A stretch of DNA of 64,000 nt, from the NCBI RefSeq assembly GCF_020447205.1, contig NZ_JAJAEL010000038.1, forward strand, positions 121,710 through 185,709. The letters are read 5' to 3'. The stretch's first letter is position 1; the number at the start of each line of letters is the position of its first letter. This document shows positions 60,971-64,000 of the stretch, piece after piece. Origin of the DNA: Thalassolituus alkanivorans (GTDB lineage Bacteria; Pseudomonadota; Gammaproteobacteria; Pseudomonadales; Oceanobacteraceae). The notes under the pieces are model-generated. The model saw only the letters and a list, made by a program, of their open reading frames with translations, was not told the origin of the DNA and did not search any database. Made by a program: the position numbers and the translations under genes.

Positions 60971-61774
60971 ATGAGCCTGCAACAAATGAATGATGACAAC
61001 AAGGTTGTACCCCTGATGGATAACGAAGACGAGAACGGACGTAAGTCTGCCAAGTGGCCGGGACGCAAAGGCATTTACCTGTTGCCGAACCTGTTCACTA
61101 CCGGTGCCTTGTTCTCCGGCTTTTATGCGGTGGTGGCCAGTATGAACGGCCATTTCGAAAACGCGGCGATCGCGATCTTTATTGCCATGATCCTCGATGG
61201 TCTGGACGGACGTGTTGCCCGCCTGACCAATACCCAGAGTGATTTTGGTGCTGAGTACGACAGTCTGGCGGATATGGTGTCCTTCGGTGTGGCACCAGCG
61301 CTGGTTGCGTTCAGCTGGGCACTGCAGGATCTGGGTAAGATTGGCTGGGTGGGTGCTTTTATTTATGTCGCCGGTGCGGCATTGCGTCTGGCACGTTTCA
61401 ATACCCAGCTGGCGGTGGCCGATAAGAACTTCTTTACCGGTCTGGCCAGCCCGGCGGCGGCAGCTATTGTGGCTGGTACCGTATGGGTGTTCAGTGAAAC
61501 CGGAACACCGGGTGCGGAAATCGCCTGGCTGATGGCCGTTGTCGTGCCGGCTGCGGGTCTGCTGATGGTCAGCAACTTCCGCTACCACAGCTTTAAAGGT
61601 CTGGATCTGCGCGGCAAGGTGCCTTTTGTTGCCATGCTGGCCGTAGTCTTCGTGTTTGTCGTGGTCTCCATTGATCCGGCCAAGGTGCTGCTGGGCGTGT
61701 TTATGACCTACGCACTGTCGGGTCCGGTGTATGAAGCCTGGCTGCGTCTGCGTGAAAAAAGAGCCAAAGGTTGA
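60971..61774 (+). CDS. pssA: CDP-diacylglycerol-serine O-phosphatidyltransferase
   Basis: 267 residues from the ATG at 60971 (GAGG 7 bases upstream; a GTG at 60965 is an alternative). The CDP-alcohol motif DGLDGRVARLTN...DFGAEYDSLAD is intact, and there are about eight membrane segments. It makes phosphatidylserine for phosphatidylethanolamine synthesis. The ilvC-pssA neighbourhood is the same as in Pseudomonas. Confidence 0.96.
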   Translation: MSLQQMNDDNKVVPLMDNEDENGRKSAKWPGRKGIYLLPNLFTTGALFSGFYAVVASMNGHFENAAIAIFIAMILDGLDGRVARLTNTQSDFGAEYDSLADMVSFGVAPALVAFSWALQDLGKIGWVGAFIYVAGAALRLARFNTQLAVADKNFFTGLASPAAAAIVAGTVWVFSETGTPGAEIAWLMAVVVPAAGLLMVSNFRYHSFKGLDLRGKVPFVAMLAVVFVFVVVSIDPAKVLLGVFMTYALSGPVYEAWLRLREKRAKG

Positions 61775-61884
61775 ATTCTTAGCCCAATTTGAGTCTAACC
61801 TTGCTCTGAGTCTTCCCGCGCGTTATCTGCTCTTATCCGGAGCCGGCGCGGGAAGGCGGTTAAACCGCCAGCCGAGGAGCTTCC

Positions 61885-62880
61885 ATGATCATTAAGCCGC
61901 ACAACCCCTCCGATCCTTTAGCGTCCGAAATCACTCCTCACTCCCTCTATCTTAAGCGTCGCCAGTTTATTGGTCAGGGTGCGGCATTAGCATTTGCTGC
62001 CAGTGCTTTGCCGGCTCAGGCGTTGCAGAGTCGTGAAGATCCGGGCAGTAGTGGCTCGCCCTGGCTGCGGGAGCAAATAGGCTCTGCGCGTGAAACCGCG
62101 TTTGGCGAAGATGAGGTGCTGACGCCCTACAGCAGTGTTACTCAGTACAACAACTTCTATGAATTCGGTACCGGTAAAGATGACCCCTACCGTTATGCCA
62201 GTAAGCTGAAGACTGATCCATGGTCGGTGACGGTGGATGGTGAGTGCGAAGTAAAAGGTACCTTCTCCCTTGAAGATCTGCTGAAAGGGCAGCAGCTGGA
62301 AGAGCGCATTTATCGTCTGCGCTGCGTCGAGGCCTGGTCGATGGTTATTCCCTGGATCGGTTTTCCGTTGGCAGATCTGATTAAACGCTTCAAGCCACTG
62401 GCCAGCGCTAAATACATTGAATTCATCACGCTGGAAGATAAAAAGCAGATGCCGGGTCAGCGCTCGGCCTTCTCAACCATCGACTGGCCGTATAGAGAAG
62501 GTCTGCGTATGGATGAGGCCATGCACCTGCTGACGCTGATGGCGGTCGGCTTGTATGGTGAAGTGCTTCCTAATCAGAATGGCGCGCCGTTGCGGTTAGT
62601 GGTGCCGTGGAAGTACGGCTTTAAAAGCATCAAGTCGATTGTTGCCATCCGCTTCCGCGAAACCATGCCGCGCACGACCTGGAATGACATTGCACCGAAT
62701 GAGTACGGCTTCTATGCCAATGTGAACCCGCAGGTTGATCACCCGCGCTGGAGTCAGGCCAGTGAGCGGCGCTTACCATCTGGTCTGTTCAAACCAAACC
62801 GGATTCCGACGCGTCTGTTTAATGGTTACAGCGAAGTCGCTTCTCTCTATTCAGGCATGGACCTGCACAAGTACTACTGA
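61885..62880 (+). CDS. msrP: Methionine sulfoxide reductase catalytic subunit MsrP
   Basis: 331 residues. Twin-arginine signal ([18 protein letters not shown]), molybdopterin-binding core with the ligand Cys in [20 protein letters not shown]. It repairs oxidised methionine in periplasmic proteins using electrons from MsrQ, encoded 15 bases downstream. A perfect 10-bp hairpin (61812-61821 with 61846-61855) lies in the gap after pssA. Confidence 0.96.
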   Translation: MIIKPHNPSDPLASEITPHSLYLKRRQFIGQGAALAFAASALPAQALQSREDPGSSGSPWLREQIGSARETAFGEDEVLTPYSSVTQYNNFYEFGTGKDDPYRYASKLKTDPWSVTVDGECEVKGTFSLEDLLKGQQLEERIYRLRCVEAWSMVIPWIGFPLADLIKRFKPLASAKYIEFITLEDKKQMPGQRSAFSTIDWPYREGLRMDEAMHLLTLMAVGLYGEVLPNQNGAPLRLVVPWKYGFKSIKSIVAIRFRETMPRTTWNDIAPNEYGFYANVNPQVDHPRWSQASERRLPSGLFKPNRIPTRLFNGYSEVASLYSGMDLHKYY

Positions 62881-62895
62881 ACCGGGATTGTTTGC

Positions 62896-63510
62896 ATGAT
62901 CAGGCTGCGCCGCATTGTCCTCTTTTTATTAGGTATCACGCCATTCCTCTATATAGGCCAGGCAATCGTTCGGCTACAGTCTGGTGAATGGGATATTTTA
63001 GGCCCGGAACCGGGGAAGGCGGTTGTCTGGATTACCGGTACTTGGGCATTTAACTTTCTGCTGCTGACGCTGGCGGTCACACCGCTGCGCCGCTTACTGA
63101 AACAGCCCTGGCTGATTCAGCACCGCCGTATGCTGGGGTTGTTTACTTTCTTCTATGCCTCTCTGCACCTACTGTCTTACTTTGCGTTCCTTCTGGAGTG
63201 GCGTTTCGCTGAATTGGGGGCTGAAACGATTAAGCGGCCTTATTTACTATTAGGTATGACAGCCTGGTTGCTGCTGTTGCCATTAGCGGTGACATCCACC
63301 CGTGGCTGGCAACGGCGGTTGAAGCAGGGGTGGAAGCGTCTGCATAAGCTGATTTATCCGTTATCTGTTCTCGTGGCGGTTCATTATCTGCTGCAGATCC
63401 GTTCTTCGTGGTTCGAGCCAGTGTTGTATGCCGCGCTCGTACTCTGTCTGCTATTACTGCGGTGGCAGAAAGCCACGGCCACGAAGCACGCTGATGGACA
63501 TAATAGTTAA
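62896..63510 (+). CDS. msrQ: Haem-binding membrane subunit MsrQ
   Basis: 204 residues with about six membrane segments and haem-ligand histidines in RRMLGLFTFFYASLHLLSYF, LHKLIYPLSVL and VHYLLQIRSSW. It passes quinone electrons to MsrP. The start is 15 bases after the msrP stop. Confidence 0.94.
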   Translation: MIRLRRIVLFLLGITPFLYIGQAIVRLQSGEWDILGPEPGKAVVWITGTWAFNFLLLTLAVTPLRRLLKQPWLIQHRRMLGLFTFFYASLHLLSYFAFLLEWRFAELGAETIKRPYLLLGMTAWLLLLPLAVTSTRGWQRRLKQGWKRLHKLIYPLSVLVAVHYLLQIRSSWFEPVLYAALVLCLLLLRWQKATATKHADGHNS

Positions 63511-63526
63511 GTAATGTAAAAAGCAG

Positions 63527-63554
63527 TTGACCCCCGGATTCATATCCCTATAAT
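63527..63554 (+). promoter_or_regulatory. rRNA operon promoter P1
   Basis: TTGACC (63527-63532), 16 bases, TATAAT (63549-63554), followed by a GC-rich GCGCCCC discriminator. Confidence 0.85.
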
Positions 63555-63781
63555 GCGCCCCTCTCGACTGCTACGGCGTGTTGAGGAGATTGAAAAAGCT
63601 TTATTTTTCAATGACTTGCAAGATTCTAACGAGTTGCCAGTCGCTGAAAAATTATCGAAAAAGGTGTTGATTTCGGTCAGTAAGAGCGTAGAATGCGCCA
63701 CCTGCTTTGAGAGTGACCCGGAAGGGTTGTTTGAAGCTGAGTTAAGTGATTGATTTTAAAAGAAATTTTGAAAATTAACGC

Positions 63782-63809
63782 TTGACACGATCTGAAGGTG
63801 CTGTAAAAT
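63782..63809 (+). promoter_or_regulatory. rRNA operon promoter P2
   Basis: TTGACA (63782-63787), 16 bases, TAAAAT (63804-63809), again followed by GCGCCGCC, a stringent-type discriminator. Confidence 0.88.
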
Positions 63810-63882
63810 GCGCCGCCTGAGTCGGGAAGCGAAAGCGGAAAGATTCAGGAGGTTAAGCGGTTGAAAAGATTCAAAAAATCGC

Positions 63883-63910
63883 TTGACACCAAGAGCTGCT
63901 TATATAGAAT
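63883..63910 (+). promoter_or_regulatory. rRNA operon promoter P3
   Basis: TTGACA (63883-63888), 16 bases, TAGAAT (63905-63910). The start would lie just before the boxA-bearing leader. Confidence 0.85.
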
Positions 63911-63940
63911 ACGCAGCCCGCTTTGAGAGAAACGAAGCGA

Positions 63941-63955
63941 CGTTCTTTAAAAATT
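63941..63955 (+). promoter_or_regulatory. boxA antitermination element of the rRNA leader
   Basis: CGTTCTTTAAAAATT resembles the boxA consensus TGCTCTTTAACAA. The 16S gene itself begins beyond the window; only leader sequence is present. Confidence 0.8.
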
Positions 63956-64000
63956 CAAGCATTAAGTAATTCGTGTGGGTGCTTACTGAGACGCTCTGGA

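Noticed and set aside
63553..63753. 66-codon forward frame overlapping the rRNA promoter region
   Set aside because: Its ATG is part of the TATAAT -10 of promoter P1 and there is no ribosome site; the DNA is better explained as rRNA regulatory sequence.

Overview
The window comes from a marine, hydrocarbon-associated gammaproteobacterium, most likely an Oceanospirillaceae relative such as Thalassolituus or Oceanobacter. This is inferred from an AlkB/XylM-type hydroxylase with its own reductase, TonB/FecI surface signalling, and the right-edge order ilvC-ilvY-pssA-msrP-msrQ-rRNA promoter, an order I recall (minus ilvY) from Pseudomonas. No taxonomic marker gene is fully contained: the sequence stops in the leader of an rRNA operon.

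Layout. 1-10.5 kb: the start of a copper-type TonB receptor, a short FecR-like protein, a FecI-FecR-TonB receptor operon, then a secreted PAP2 phosphatase lipoprotein and a secreted sphingomyelinase/nuclease-like enzyme with two lectin domains. The fecI and phosphatase genes share an identical two-block upstream motif with identical spacing, so they probably form one ECF-sigma regulon. 10.5-14.1 kb: DnaT-like and phage-P-like replication genes, alr and a YjbR protein. 14.2-18.5 kb: three AT-rich paralogous genes of unknown function with a shared C-terminal beta-domain. 19-20.5 kb: YdeI-like and YebE-like genes. 20.6-24.8 kb: an integron-type cassette cluster without an integrase (five small cassettes, each followed by an attC), interrupted at its upstream end by an IS110/IS1111-family element with room for a guide RNA. 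24.8-26.1 kb: repeat-rich non-coding DNA.

26.1-40 kb: ohrR-ohr, an alcohol dehydrogenase, a soluble PAS-PAS chemoreceptor, MerR and an old yellow enzyme, then a lipid/hydrocarbon cluster (hotdog thioesterases, alpha/beta hydrolase, patatin, MarR, TetR and AraC regulators, ferredoxin reductase, AlkB-like hydroxylase). Several regulators have visible palindromic operators.

40.9-58.3 kb is the most unusual part: a 1945-residue lipoprotein with three long Asp-Pro-Thr repeat tracts and a C-terminal haem-c motif, beside a tightly coupled nine-gene operon (TonB-like protein, two ExbD/TolR, one ExbB/TolQ, a small periplasmic protein, three large TPR proteins, a coiled-coil periplasmic protein), with a divergent three-gene set (two outer-membrane barrels and a fibro-slime protein). 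Together this resembles an Agl-Glt-type proton-motive-force-driven trans-envelope machine. 58.4-64 kb returns to core genes and ends in three tandem rRNA promoters.
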